Origin: Pisolithus tinctorius
Taxonomy: Eukaryota; Basidiomycota; Agaricomycetes; Boletales; Pisolithaceae
Direction: 5' to 3'
Length of the DNA: 64,000 nucleotides
Assembly: GCA_024663395.1 (NCBI GenBank)
Contig: JANFAH010000001.1
Location: 3,162,001-3,226,000, forward strand
Shown: positions 24,254 through 38,681 of the stretch, piece by piece
Layout of the letters: each line of letters opens with the position of its first letter
Position numbering within the stretch: position 1 is the stretch's first letter
Translations under genes and position numbers: made by a program
The notes under the pieces: generated by a model
Seen by the model: only the letters and a program-made list of their open reading frames with translations
What the model was told of the DNA's origin: nothing
Databases searched by the model: none

Positions 24254-25219
24254 GATGTGGATGTAACGACGACGACGGGTTGCTAGCCTGGGCGACTAAC
24301 ACCACTAACAACTGACCTTTAAGTGGACCTTGCTGGAAGGATTCAAGAGAAGTTTCCGCTGGGCAGGTCGCGTTATAGCGGGTGGACTGCTTCCGAACTC
24401 CGACACATCATTCAACGCGACACGCGCTGTCGTCACGTGACTTGATCGCGTTCTGCGACGGGTGCCAGCTTCGACCGAGTTCACGCTTGTACTCTACGAT
24501 ACATGAAGCGAACATAGAGGAATCAGACCCGGGATATAGTCCAGCGTGTAGCATGTCTTTCCGAGTATCACAGATGATTTTCATCGTCTGGCCGTTCCGA
24601 GGACAGGCTCTACTCAGCATCAAAATGCAACTCAGAAAAACTGGTTCAAGGATGCTGGGGAAATTCTGAAGAATGGAACGTGACGGAATAAAATGGGCCG
24701 ATGCCAATCGTTAGTGGGTGCCGCGTGGCACGACAGGAAGTGGGACAACTCACTTTTGGAGTTCCAACCCATGTGTATAGTACGGAATTAAACTAATTAA
24801 TGCGCCCCAACGGTACAAGCAAGTGCCCAAATTTTGTAGTTGTTTGATCTGCCGAGCCTGCGAAACTGCGAAACAGGCAACACGGTTTGGGTGCCGGGTT
24901 GCACGCTCTTCTACCGACCTTTCCTGTCCATTTTGTCCCACCTGTCTCTGCGTTGGTTTGACGGACGATTCAACGCAACAAGTTCAGACCGTTCGCGCTT
25001 CAGTTTTGTTCCACACTGAGCGTGAGCTGATCAATCAGACCTGGAGCGCTTATCGAACCTCTCGCCAACGCACTACAGCACGCCCTTTCCTTTTCCTTTC
25101 CTTGATTTCATACCACTTTGATACCCCCATTTTCTGAAGGATCCCAGAGCTGTCTTAGTTCCGCTCGCCAACCTTTGCAACGCCAGTACACCCAGATACC
25201 AATATTGCTTGGACCGACG
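24254..25219. promoter_or_regulatory. divergent upstream region of CDC6 and SPG1
   Basis: 966 bp between two start codons reading apart. Near 24410-24445 are several ACGCG-type words and a TCACGTGA palindrome. The former resemble MBF/E2F sites used by G1/S genes in other fungi, but the match is short and unproven. No gene is seen in the interval. Confidence 0.4.
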
Positions 25220-26117
25220 ATGTCCGCTCCGACGGGCTCAGCTTCCTCCTCTGCTATGGCCGGCCCAAGCGGTCAGAATCCACATCCTTTGGTGGAGAAC
25301 AACGAGGAGAAGAACAGTGTCGTCATCAAAGTCGGAATGGTGGGAGACTCGCAAATAGGCAAGACGAGTCTTATGGTCAAGTACGTAGAAGGCAGCTTCG
25401 ACGAGGATTACATCCAAACGCTAGGTCCTCATCCTCGCATATTTACGTCCGTGGCACTCAACGCCGTCTTTTCAGGCGTAAACTTCATGGAGAAAACGAT
25501 TACGGTGCGCAGAACGACGATCACTTTTTCTATCTGGGACTTGGGAGGACAGCGGGAGTTCGTGAACATGCTGCCTCTCGTTTGTAATGATGCTGTCGCC
25601 ATTCTCTTCATGTTCGATCTTTCGCGAAAGTCAACGTTGAACTCAGTAAAAGAATGGTATCGACAAGCAAGGGGATTCAACAAGGTCAGTGTCACGGAGG
25701 CCAACGTCTTCTTCTTGTGATGTCCAGCCACGTCCGTGGATGTGCATCGAGTGGTTTCTCTTGGACCATATCCGCTCCGTGATATCTGGATGTTGACATA
25801 ACTGTACAGACCGCGATTCCGTTCCTGATCGGAACCAAGTTTGACACGTTCGCAACGTTTCCGAGGGACGAGCAGGAAGAAATCACCAAGCAGGTGCGCA
25901 GAGTAGCTGCCATGTTATTTCATGCACTGAGTCACTCTGATAGGCGAAACGATTTGCAAAGGCAATGCACGCTTCCCTGATCTTCTGTTCAACGTCCGCA
26001 TCGATCAACGTTCAAAAGATATTCAAGATCGTGCTTGCCAAGGCATTCGACTTGAAATGTGTTATTCCAGAGATCGAAGGCGTCGGAGAACCTTTGCTTA
26101 TTTATGTGGATGTGTAA
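25220..26117 (+). CDS. SPG1: Ras-like GTPase SPG1/TEM1, septation and mitotic exit
   Basis: Small GTPase that switches on the septation initiation / mitotic exit network at the spindle pole body. Four exons. A roughly 35-residue Ser/Ala/Pro-rich N-terminal extension precedes [20 protein letters not shown] (P-loop GDSQIGKT). Then come [11 protein letters not shown] (switch I), [14 protein letters not shown] (DxxG, switch II), [20 protein letters not shown], the base-recognition loop GTKFD in place of NKx[21 protein letters not shown] and LLIYVDV. GTKxD is characteristic of the Spg1/Tem1 group. No C-terminal prenylation Cys is present, also as in the family. The first intron begins with a weak GTCCTC donor. 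Confidence 0.95.
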
Positions 26118-27372
26118 TGTTGTGGACAGTCGTTTTCCTTTAGATGACGGGTGCGGTGCGGAGGGAGATGTAAGATCCATCAAGGTGACGTTTGTACGAA
26201 TTTGCGGAATGCTATATCGCTGAATATCATCGTGCCGTCGATCACTCGACTGCAGGAAGTAGGCTGGTCAACTTCCCGTGGATGGCGACGCCATCTGGGC
26301 ACTTCCCATTGACCGCTTACAACCTTTGACGTGGGCGCGATGCATCACCCTGTTCCTTGATCGTGGACTGCATACTTTGCATAAACATCTGAGCTCAGGA
26401 GTATTTTATCCCATCTTACCCTTTCCCCGCTCCCTATCATCAGTACACTTTCCAGCTACCCGCATCGGCTCGGTTCTATCTATTTAATCACTCGTCTTAC
26501 TGAGGGCACCGCCGCGTTCTTGTGTTGTCATTTTCTGTCTTTGCATCACTGTCATCGTTTGCAAGTCAAAACTCAACCCTTCTCCAATTTTCTTTCTTCT
26601 CGACCATCCCGCTGTCCTCACAGCAGTCAGATCCACATATTTCTTTCAGCCGCATCCACACTCCTTTTTGAACACACCCCCGAGAGAAGCTCCTGTACTG
26701 TTGCTTTCTATGCTCGATATCTTCCCCCACATGACTTAATGCTTCGATATGGTAATTCCCTATTCGACACTTGACGGAAGTATGTGAGATTAGCAAGTAT
26801 CCTGAAAGTTGCATGTCCTCGCATCTCCACCCAATGATCGAAAGGGGAGCCTCCAGACTACCGAAACAATGTAGCATGTCATTTTAACACAGCTGCGACT
26901 TTCATTGCCCTGGAGATAAGGGGCGGGTATGCATAGATCGAGAGCGACCACACCGCAAACAAAAAGAAAAACAGCAACTCTGGCACGAACGAACGAACTG
27001 TCCAAACGTCGAAGTAACTAGGGACACAGATTTTCCAAGGAGAAGAGGGAGAGACAGCAAACCCATGTTACATACTTGTTCCATGCAAACTAGTAAATGT
27101 GCGAAAGGGCAGAGACATACAGGGTGCCCCTCTAAAGCAAGCTAATGACACATTTCGAGGGGAAGACGGAGGGGGGCTACAAGAACGAGAGAGAAAGAAC
27201 GAAATATAATAAGGGGAATCTTCACCACAGAATGACTTGTGAGGAGTGAAATGGCAGGGAGAAAAGAACACGGAAGGCGCAGCATTCACGTGAACGAACA
27301 TCCTGTCAACTATGAATATGCTTGCAGGTGCATGTGACAGTAACACGGCACTTACAAGGGCATATGACCAGC
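26118..27372. other. intergenic between convergent SPG1 and YPK1-like genes
   Basis: 1.25 kb with pyrimidine-rich parts (26380-26680) and no gene recognised. Both neighbours end here, so it should hold two 3' UTRs. Confidence 0.45.
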
Positions 27373-29661
<2,289 letters not shown>

Positions 29662-30162
29662 TATCGTGGATGGGCGACGATCTGTGCTAAGCCCAGCCAG
29701 TCTTTGTGGATCAAATAATAATCGGTTGGGGCAGGGGCTGTATCAGCCGTGGCAGTGACCGGCTTGTCCACTTCCCGATGTGGAGACCCTTACTAGTGCG
29801 GTCGACACCGGCACTGGCAACGACGACGACGACGGTGGCGAGGAAGACGGTAGGAGACAGGCTGAGGGTCCTGTCATTAAATGTAAATGTGTATCTACAC
29901 GATGCACTGCCCACGCATCCATCCATCTTCTGATTTTAATCAAGTCGCCTTCACCATCAGCGCCGAATCATCAGAGGCCTTTTGCACTGGTTTTGAATCA
30001 GCGTCTTCAACGGGTCCGTTCGCGCTTGCCTGCTCGCAAGCGTCGTACCGTGCATAGTACTGGCCGGTAGAGTAGATACTACATTCATGTAATAGCATCG
30101 TAGTAGGCGTGCGAACTCGACCACTAAAATCTTTGCACCTCCACCACCACCAAAATCATAAA
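29662..30162. promoter_or_regulatory. divergent upstream region of YPK1-like and eIF3L genes
   Basis: 500 bp between two start codons reading apart. Short GACGAC/GTC-rich runs lie at 29818-29850. No gene or defined motif is seen. Confidence 0.4.
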
Positions 30163-32447
30163 ATGTCTGCCCAACGCATGGCGCTGTGGGCTGCCGAGCC
30201 CGATCTCGACGACGACATCAACGACGTGGACATCCCCCTCACAATTCCCCCGTACCAAAATGCCGACTTGTACGACGATCCAAACCTCGACGAAAGTGCT
30301 CTTCTTGCTGTGCAGGCACAGATAGCCCAGCAGACAGCACTCGCTCAAATACCTGATGTCGTCAAGCGTGTAAGCCAGCCTGTCGCACTTATCTCATCTC
30401 CATGGCGTTCTCATCCAACACTAGTTCATCGTCCACTTCCACCAAGCTGTCCTCGACAACAACCTTCCCGAAATAACACTCGCGTACGAGTCTGGATGGA
30501 ACCGTCTCACCGAGAAATTCTATGCCAGAACGGAGTGGCCAGAAGCAGAGATAATTGCTCCCCTTGTTAACGACGATCAGATTTTCCTGATTCTCTACCG
30601 TGAGCTCTATTATCGCCACGTATATTCGCGGTTGCAGCCCGACATCGACGACCGATTCCATTCCTACGAAAACAGCTGCGAGTTGTTCAATTACCTTCTC
30701 AGTGCGTGTTTTCCCGTTAACCACCCCATGAATCAGTCACTCACTCACATACTCTAGATTCCGAAGTTGGCCCCGTCCCTCTCTCACTTCCGGCGCAGTG
30801 GTTGTGGGACATCATCGACGAATTTATCTATCAGTTCCAGTCTTTTGCACTTTACCGCTCTCGTCCTGCCAACAAAACCGATGAGGAGCTGGCCATGCTT
30901 GGCTCAGAAGGCGGAGCCCAGGCATGGAGTAGCTACAGTGTGCTCAACGTCCTTTATTCGCTGATCCAAAAAAGTCGCGTCAACGAGTGGCTGAAAGCGC
31001 GCGCAGAGGGGAAGAGTGACGAAGAAATCGAGTGGGCATTCCCTTCTTACGGCCGTGAAATTCAGTTCATGCTAACAACCGAGGCAGCGAAATCGTTGGC
31101 GAATATGGAACGAAGCCATTGTACCGCCAGCTCGGTTACTTCTCGCTTATTGGCCTCCTCCGCGTCCATGTCCTGCTAGGCGATTTCACTCTCGCCTTAA
31201 AGGTTATGGACAACGCAGGTCTCGGACTGTGTGCTGGCGAAAAGGTACCCTTTACAGCGCCTACAGCAGCACATGTGAGCACGGCATACCATGCTGGAGT
31301 GTGCTACTTGATGTTGAGAAGATTCACGGATGCTGCGAGGGTGTTTACTGGTTGCCTCAACTGGGTGATGAGGGCGAGGCAATATCATACGAGAAGTTAC
31401 CAGTATGATCAGGTCGGTACTTGACCCAGTATCCCAGAGAGGCCGAGTGACCTATGCTTGCACAGATCAATAAAACGGCAGACCGCATGTACGCCTTACT
31501 TGCCCTCTGCCAGACCCTCGCTCCCACTCGTCTGGATGACAACGTGATCAACGTCGTGAGGGAGAGATATGGGGAGCAAATGACACGCATGGGTCGGGGG
31601 TCAGTGTCGTCTTCTACTCGGTATTATATCTGTTCTCAACCGTTACAATAGCGAGGAAGGACTCGGCACGTTTGAGGAGATTTTCCTCTATGCCTGTCCA
31701 AAATTCATTACCGCAAATCCTCCGCCATATAATGACCCTAACACACTTGCTCTTTTGATCAACCCACCAACACCCTCCTCCCCATCCTCTCCAACGCCTA
31801 CTTCGGGCACACCTACAATAACGGACCCAACTCAACGCCATCTCCGTGCACTTTCTGCACATTTCTTGGCATTAAGCCCTGTTCCTACCCTTCGCAGTCT
31901 CCTCAAACTATACACCTCGTTGGACGCTCGTAAATTGGCCGGGTTCCTCGACACGGGCGTTGATGAGGAAGAGGTCTTGAGTTGGATGATGGTAATGAAG
32001 AATGCCGGACGATGCGTTGGCCGAGTCCGAGGTGCCGCTGGTGCTGACAAGGATGAGAAAAACAGTGCTTCTACTGCCAACGGAAGCAGCGCAGGTAGCA
32101 GTCTTCTTGACGGGGAATGGATGTCGATCAGCGACTTGAACTTTGTCATCGATGAGGTGGGTACTTGTGCTCGCAACGAGCCTGTGACACTGATTGTGAT
32201 TTACGCACATTCGCAGAACATGATCCATATAGCGGAGTCTACTGTTGGGAGGAGGTACGCAGGATGGTTCATTCGCAACTCAGAGCATGCGGCACGGGTA
32301 TTCGATGGTCTTCGTGCATCGCCATTACCCGGATCTTTACCTGGCGCAAAAACACAAGGGAAAGGCGGGGAAGCAAAGGGTGATACTTCCAAGGACACAG
32401 CCCCAAGGACAAGTGGGCAAAAGGTAGCGTGGTCGAAAGTCGTTTAA
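30163..32447 (+). CDS. translation initiation factor eIF3 subunit L
   Basis: PCI-domain subunit of eIF3, which binds the 40S ribosome during initiation. It starts [20 protein letters not shown]. Exons then read [108 protein letters not shown] and [20 protein letters not shown]. The PCI part ends [20 protein letters not shown]. Two low-complexity inserts are seen, Pro/Ser/Thr-rich (about 31758-31820) and Ala/Ser/Gly-rich (about 32030-32110). The C-terminal tail is Gly/Lys-rich. The family assignment rests on the whole chain; fission yeast has this subunit and budding yeast lacks it. Confidence 0.9.
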
Positions 32448-32822
32448 CCTGGGAGGTGGAGTACTTCTGTAGCATGTTTCTTTTGTGTCGAGTCACCCTA
32501 AACATGTGTATGTTACTAAATGTACCAGTACACATGTAACCTCACCTTCATGTGCCAACTTGCTGCCGGTAACTACATAGATGTCGAGCAAGAAACGATA
32601 AGCCCCTACCTCTCCTGTCTGCTATATTGTGCCCTGGCATGCGTTTGTGGGCTGTCTACTGCTACTACATAAACCGATTGTCTACACGGAACCGGAGAGT
32701 TTCTGAGCTTACAAGCAAGCTTGAACACACCTGATTCAAATCAGGTGCGTTCTGAACGTGAAATTCCAACTCATAATTGCCACTTCAGAAAAATGTTGTT
32801 TAGACAGGCCCGGGACTCTTAG
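32448..32822. other. intergenic between eIF3L and the nucleotidyltransferase gene
   Basis: 375 bp without a gene. It contains a small perfect palindrome at 32729-32748 (CACCTGATT/AATCAGGTG with a 2 nt loop), a possible RNA hairpin in the eIF3L 3' region or upstream of the next gene. Confidence 0.4.
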
Positions 32823-34715
32823 ATGCACCATGTTTCGAGAACTTCTCTCACGTTCCCACTGTTTGCAGTGGACCTCGCACGGCGGCCTTCGCGTCGCATA
32901 CATGGGACCTCTTCGAACGCGATAGAAAAACATGTCAAGACTCAGAGGCTGACGGATGTTACTGCTAAGGCGAAGTACTCCAAGTCAGGCCGTCCGGAAC
33001 TCGCTGCCAGTAAGCCTGAGAGAGGGGGTACTGTGAGTCTTTTTTTGTATTCCCATATGTCAGAAAACCGAGGTTTACTATAACACTTAGCCCTCAGCTG
33101 GTCGCCATCATGAATATTCGAAACCGAGCACACTCGCTGTACACACGCTACTACAGCGACAGTCAGATATGGACAAGACTTTTCGAACTTCTCGAATAAT
33201 CGCATCGTGCGCGCGTAAACGTGAAGAGGTCATCGAACGCATTTCTTCCGTGTTAAGGAAACGATTTGGGTCGGCCTATGAAGTAGTACCATTTGGAAGT
33301 ACCGTTTATATGCGTGGGTTTGACGTGGTCCATCGATCGTTCCAAAAGCACGGTACCGGAGGTTCGCAGAACCTGCCGAAAGGAGATCTGGATTTAGTGG
33401 TACTCGTGAGTGGAAGTAGTCCTCGAAAGTGGTATGAACTAACTGTTGGTTTGTTAGGATAAGAACCGACCGTTGGGCTTTTCACCTGACGTAAACGAGA
33501 AGAAATTGCCAGGTATGTAGCATGTTCTTCTAGGAGCGCTGTGGGGATGAATCTATTGTGTATTTAGTCATCTACAATATGTGGTATGTGGGTATGTGCT
33601 GAATGCAGTGTCACATCGATGAGCATGATCATGTATAGGAAGCTCGCGGCTGCCCTCTCCAGGGCGGGTTTCACGAATGTGCAACCTGTCCCGTTTGCAA
33701 GTGTACCAATTGGTGAGACCTTCCCGAGTCAGTCCTCATCTCATTCTTACTTCGTATGTATCAGTGAAGTTTCATGACCCTCAGACACAACTATCGCTTG
33801 ATATCAACGTCAACAACCGCTTGGGCCTCATGAACAGTAACCTCCTTCGCAGTTATTGTGATGTTCTTCCTGGTTTGCGCACGTTTCTGGTAGCTATCAA
33901 GTTGTGGGCGCGACCACTCGGCCTGAATACCCCATCAGGAGGGCCCATGGTGACCTTCAGTACGTATGCCCTAACGCTGATGACGTTGGGGTGGCTGCAG
34001 GTAAGTCGCCTTGTGTACCACGACTGTGGTAGATACCAACAACACGGCGATTGGAGTCAAGGGGACTCGCACCAAACTTACAGGATGGCGTGGAAACTAA
34101 GACCAGCTCGGAAGTGGGAACTTTTTGGATTTTCCGCTCAATGCAAGCGAAGGGGAGCCGTATACCATGCGATGTGAGATTCCGGGAAGTGACGTCTATG
34201 GACCGTTATCCGCCACTTCCGCTGAATGATACCCTTTCAAATTGGTTCCAGTAAGTTTTTATTACTACCTCCTTTCTGTGCAATGAGTAAGGAGCGACCG
34301 CTAATGAAATGCTTTTATCGCAGTTTCTGGGGATATACATTTGATTTTGAGCAGCAAGCCCTTGATATCAAGGAAGGTCCGATTCGCAGCCGCCACGACT
34401 TGGTACTTCTGGATCCAAAGCTATCGGAACATCAAGCGTGTGTCATAGATCCATTTTTCCGACTCAAGGTACGGCGTTGTGTTCTCGACTGCCTTCTGGT
34501 GCCTGCCTAAAACACTTTTTTGGGGGGGCGTGCTTCAGAACGTAACCAACAGTGTCGGTTCCGCTGCACTCAAGAAATTTCGCAGTGAATGTCAGCGCGC
34601 TTCAGATGAGATACGAATAAAGAATTTGAGTATGGAGCAGATAATTGATGACTACGGGTTGCTGGATCGCCTTCAGGAGCCGAATGTGGATTTACGTAGA
34701 CCGAGGTGGAGCTGA
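32823..34715 (+). CDS. Cid1-type non-canonical poly(A)/poly(U) polymerase
   Basis: Template-independent nucleotidyltransferase of the TRF/Cid1/PAPD family. The catalytic part has VPFGST, then GDLDLVV (two metal-binding Asp) and LSLDINVNN (third Asp), followed by LRTFLVAIKLWARPLGLN. The PAP-associated region reads FWGYTFDFEQQALDIKEGPI and IDPFFRLKNVTNSVGS. The start at 32823 (MHHVSRTSLTFPLF) was chosen because its exon joins in frame, through a GTGAGT..TAG intron, to PSAGRHHEYSKPS and then MDKTFRTSRIIASC. That extra N terminus is rich in Arg, Ser and hydrophobic residues and lacks acidic residues at first, so it could be a mitochondrial presequence. An ATG at 33169 would give a shorter cytosolic form. 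Splicing between VPFGST and GDLDLVV is uncertain. Confidence 0.8.
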
Positions 34716-35013
34716 AGTCATCGATATTGGGTCTGGCAATCCTTCTTCCTGTATATTGCGTGAACTATAAGCATTTTTGTTTTCACGGTTAGTGATTTGC
34801 AGAACTTAAGGTGGATGGGCGGAACGTTTGTGATTCACGTGACCCTATTGCTGCGACCGTGAAGAATACTGCCTCGAGGGGTAAACGCACCAACAATAGG
34901 GAGCTACCGGGGTTAGTGGGACACTGGCTACCTAGCTGCTCTTGATCATACCACTGTTGAGGAAGCTACACGTTCGTCGTCGGTCGTCCAGCCCCGTCAA
35001 GCTTCGAGAAGTG

Positions 35014-35910
35014 ATGTCCTCGACGGCCAAGCTCACAGCCATCACAACCTCTACACTATCGCTCCTTCTCGAGCGACAACGTCTTCAAACAACGCATCCT
35101 ACATTGCATTTACAACAGATTGTCTCAAATCTCCGAGTATTACGCGCTGGTGTGATTGAGGCACAAAGCCAGGGAGACGACGATGCTGATGCAGGGCCAC
35201 TTCGCGGGCAGTATGAACGACTGATAGAAATGCTCGGAGAGGAGGAGGCGAAGAGAGCCAATCTGGAAAGGTACTGTCGGTTGTTGATTTGGTGTTCTTG
35301 AACTAATACGTGGTGATGGCGGCGTGTGTTCTAGTATACCCCCTCCTGCACCTCCGCCCCCCTCATCACCTTCATCCCTTTCTTTCGGAGAGCGGAAAAT
35401 GAGCCCGGAGCCTCTATATGAACCATATACAGACGACCCAGATCCTGAAGCAGCTTTGGGTGAAAGCGGCATTCTGTTACAGCAAAGGCGAATAATAGAT
35501 GGTAAGTCTTTCTTTTCGCGAAATGTCTAGGCAAGAGTGAAGTGAAATAAATTATTCTCTCAATGTCAACCACTTGACATCCTCTGTCAGATCAAGATGC
35601 ACACCTCGAACATCTTTCCTCATCCATCGGTCGTCAGCATCACATATCCCTCCAGATTAACGATGAATTGGAAGTACACACAGGGCTACTGGACACACTA
35701 GACACTGAATTGGACGGCACTGATGCCCGTATGAGGAACGCACGGAGACGGCTTGGGCGTGTGGCACGGGGAGCAAAGGAAAATGGTAAGTGTATCCACC
35801 TCAGAACTGAGATATTTGCGGTGAACTAACACATTTCCACAGGTTCAACAGTGATAATCGTTCTTCTCATTCTCGTACTGTTAATCCTCATTGTAATTTT
35901 CAAAACATGA
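35014..35910 (+). CDS. SYN8: Qc-SNARE, syntaxin-8-like
   Basis: Tail-anchored membrane-fusion protein of the endosomal/vacuolar pathway. From MSSTAKLTAITTSTLSLLLE an N-terminal helical part leads to a proline-rich linker (PPPAPPPPSSPSSLS) and then to the SNARE motif: DQDAHLEHLSSSIGRQHHIS, LQINDELEVHTGLLDTLDTE and DGTDARMRNARRRLGRVARG. The zero-layer Gln is in LQINDEL. A C-terminal anchor, VIIVLLILVLLILIVIF, ends the protein at KT. Four or five exons. An in-frame upstream ATG at 34942 would add 24 basic residues; the later start looks more like the family. Tlg1 is the alternative assignment. Confidence 0.8.
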
Positions 35911-36207
35911 CTTGTATCTTCATTGGCTTTGGTTCTTTTTCTCACTCTATCTCTACTATCCAATTGGAGCCATGGCGTTGAGCCTTTGGCGGATCAGCTT
36001 TTGCTTCGCAGGATACCCCAGTGTTGTGCACAAAATCGGAACTAGCAATTTCTCGTGTTACTATAGTCAGCACCGTCTTAGCAGTGTCGGTAAGTCATCT
36101 AACTACCCACTTCGTTTGGCAAGTTTAGCGCATAACCCTCACACCCCTAGGTTGTACCCGCGCGACCGTGTAAATGCAGCTACTGACACTATCTAAAAGG
36201 TTGTGTT

Positions 36208-37255
36208 CTAGGCGACTCCCAAAATACCCCAAATGGTTCTCCCAACGACGCCGACGCCATCACAAGGCCTTCCATCGGAACGAAGTTTTCCAGGTATTCC
36301 ATCAGCTCGTGTTCGTGCGTCGCGGGTAACAGCTTCTCCAAAAAGCTTCGCCCGTGAATCCAATACCGCATGCACAATCATCGGAGTAAATTCTGGGTGA
36401 CCCTGCACGGTAAGTATGTGGATAGATGTTAGCGATATGCTGGGTGACTCGGATTCAAGTGATTCCGCAGAGGGAGTTGACTTGGAGTCGAACATGACAT
36501 AGCCATGGTTGGGAGTGATGGCGGTCGACCCGAGTAGGTGACAACCTGAGGGGACGGTGGGGACGTGATCCCGGTGTACTTGTTGCAGGTCCTGCCAAAT
36601 AGTCATAAGCTGCCAGAGAATTGACAAGTATTCATGCTCACCAGTTCCTCCTTCCCGAATATGGACTTCCCAAGGGGTGTAAGTTGAACAGTAGTGACTG
36701 CGACCTCCCACTTGCCGTCATTGGGTGTACATGTCCCACCTAGAGCTCTCGCAATGATTTGATGACCGAAACAAATTCCTAAAACTCATGAGTGGCGACC
36801 AGTAAATAATAAATTAATTATACCGAACAGCCTCGTGTTGGGCTTCTCTGCAATGATGCGTTTGGTGTATGCGACGAGTCTATTGATCCACTCCAAGTCT
36901 TCGTACGCCGAAGATGCTGGCGCGATGGGCATCAGTTCCGGTACTACACTCAGGTCGTGTGACATACGGGATCCGCTAATGAGCACACCATGGTACTCGA
37001 TGTCGTCAGGAGGATATTTCATCTCGTTCACCACATCGTAGCCGTCGAGGGTGAATGTCACTGGCTCTGCATCCACGAAGTGAACCAGGCGATCGCGGGT
37101 CTCGCCGAAAGAGAATGCGTACCAATCCTTGAAGCATTGACGGCCTCAAGGGCTGCCTCCAACCAAGTCTGAAAGACCTGTCCGTATGTGCCAAGAGTAG
37201 GAGGAACTGGCCGACTGCACTCTAGAACTGCTAATCGAAAGTGGAGAGGGGCCAT
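36208..37255 (-). CDS. class I glutamine amidotransferase domain protein
   Basis: Free-standing GATase1 related to the glutaminase part of GMP synthase. It starts MAPLHFRLAVLECSRP, followed by GTYGQVFQTWLEAAL. A second exon has FTLDGYDVVNEMKYP and GVLISGSRMSH (oxyanion-strand position). A splice yields GICFGHQIIARALGGTC with the nucleophilic Cys, then GKWEVAVTTVQL, QVHRDHVPTVPSGCHLLGST and ILTVQGHPEFTP with the His and Glu of the triad. It ends GVGVVGRTIWGILGVA. All three catalytic residues (Cys, His of GHPEF, Glu) are present. No synthetase domain follows, so the acceptor is unknown. Similar fungal proteins are annotated only generically. It diverges from the CUE1-like gene. Confidence 0.85.
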
Positions 37256-37713
37256 GACTGTGCCACGGGTAGTACTGGGATCCTTTTTTGAATGCCTCCT
37301 TATCTGAAATACCACCGGGATCCAGAAAGAATACGCGTCCCATCCGAACCTTTTAGTAACCTCGCCGACGAGTCATCAGACTGTCCCCCATCGCGGCCCA
37401 TCGCTGTCTATCCTGGCATCCAAATGCCCGATATTACCCAAGATTCTTATCCAAATGTTTTGGGCAGATACTTTCCTTTTTTATCGTCTCCACTTTACAA
37501 GCGGCGGTTACAACTCAGTGCGCACTGCCCACTCGTCGACGCTCTTGCCAACGACATTTCTATCTAATAGCCACGACACGCAAAGGGTCGTCAAGATAGT
37601 CCCTTCCACGCATACCCTCGGATCTTGGTGCTATAATAGTTAGGTTCCCAGAAGTCGCCACGTTAGTCATCTGAACAGCAGCACCCAACCCGCTGGCACG
37701 GACAGAACTAAGG
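37256..37713. promoter_or_regulatory. divergent upstream region of amidotransferase and CUE1-like genes
   Basis: 458 bp between opposed start codons. Plus-strand frames here have no features of a real gene. No specific binding site was recognised. Confidence 0.4.
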
Positions 37714-38681
37714 ATGGGCGAGGTGGTCAATGCTATCGTAGCCGTTGCCGTCATCTTCTTCATCTTTCGATGGGCTACTTCAGGTCAGTGATTTCTCGAG
37801 GTGACCACCAGTGTGGATCGGGTTCCATATTCGTGGCACCCACCACGGGATTTGTATACGCCGTGGATTTGCCTCATCACGTCCTTTCCCCGACCAGCTC
37901 ACACATTTGCCAGGTTCTTCGTCGCCTAATGATGAGAGACGATCGGCAGCTGCTGCGCTAGGTTTCCGGCCAAAACCCGTCACACAGGAGATGGTGCACC
38001 AAACCACCCGCTAGATTTCTAGGATTCAACTGATCAGTCATATATAGGTCAATCACGTCCACGCAGTGTTCCCAGATATCCCACCGTAAGTGCCTACAGT
38101 TCATACTATCTGCGAAAACTCCTCACACTTCTCGTTCATCACGCACGTCGTTTGATGCAGAGATAACATTCGCTTCGATCTTCTCAGGACGGGTAGCGTT
38201 GAGCTCACGTCGAATAAGATCTTAGAGCGCGGATTTCTGGAGGCGGTGGGTACTTCTCCGTGGTTTTCGGGGTAGAGCTCTTTTTGCCAGTCTTCTAATT
38301 TTTCAACAGCCACCAGCAGCATATTATACAGTCTATCCCCCCGCAGAGGCGCCTGTACCGCAGCCATCGAGTGGGTCGCGCCCAGCTTCAGCTTCGTCAA
38401 CGTCGTCGAGTACGAAGCAGCCATCCTTGATTGAACGCTACAGCCTACACGACCGCTTAGAGGGCGTGGTCTCTGCTTCTGAGATAGAAGTGGGAGGAAA
38501 GGCAAAGTGGGAAGACACGGCTGAGAAGCGCGAGGCGAGCTTGCAGGAACGAAAGGCGCAGATGATATTAGCAGCTCGGCAGTACGTACCCGTTATATCT
38601 TCCAACATCGAATCCTGGATGCTGAGTGCATGTCACAGACGAATGCTTGCTCAACGACAGAAAGAAAGCGCTTCTGAGTGA
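37714..38681 (+). CDS. CUE1: CUE-domain ER membrane protein, CUE1-like
   Basis: Recruits the ubiquitin-conjugating enzyme to the ER membrane for ER-associated degradation. The first exon encodes MGEVVNAIVAVAVIFFIFRW, a single N-terminal membrane anchor. A 127 bp intron joins it to SSSPNDERRSAAAALGFRPK, then VNHVHAVFPDIP and PDNIRFDLLRTGSVELTSNK, the three-helix CUE domain with its FP and LL motifs. After a Pro/Ser linker comes LIERYSLHDRLEG, followed by the basic helix ERKAQMILAARQ. The last exon is RMLAQRQKESASE. Anchor, CUE domain and a C-terminal E2-binding-like helix are in the order of yeast Cue1. About six exons, roughly 200 residues. Confidence 0.8.
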
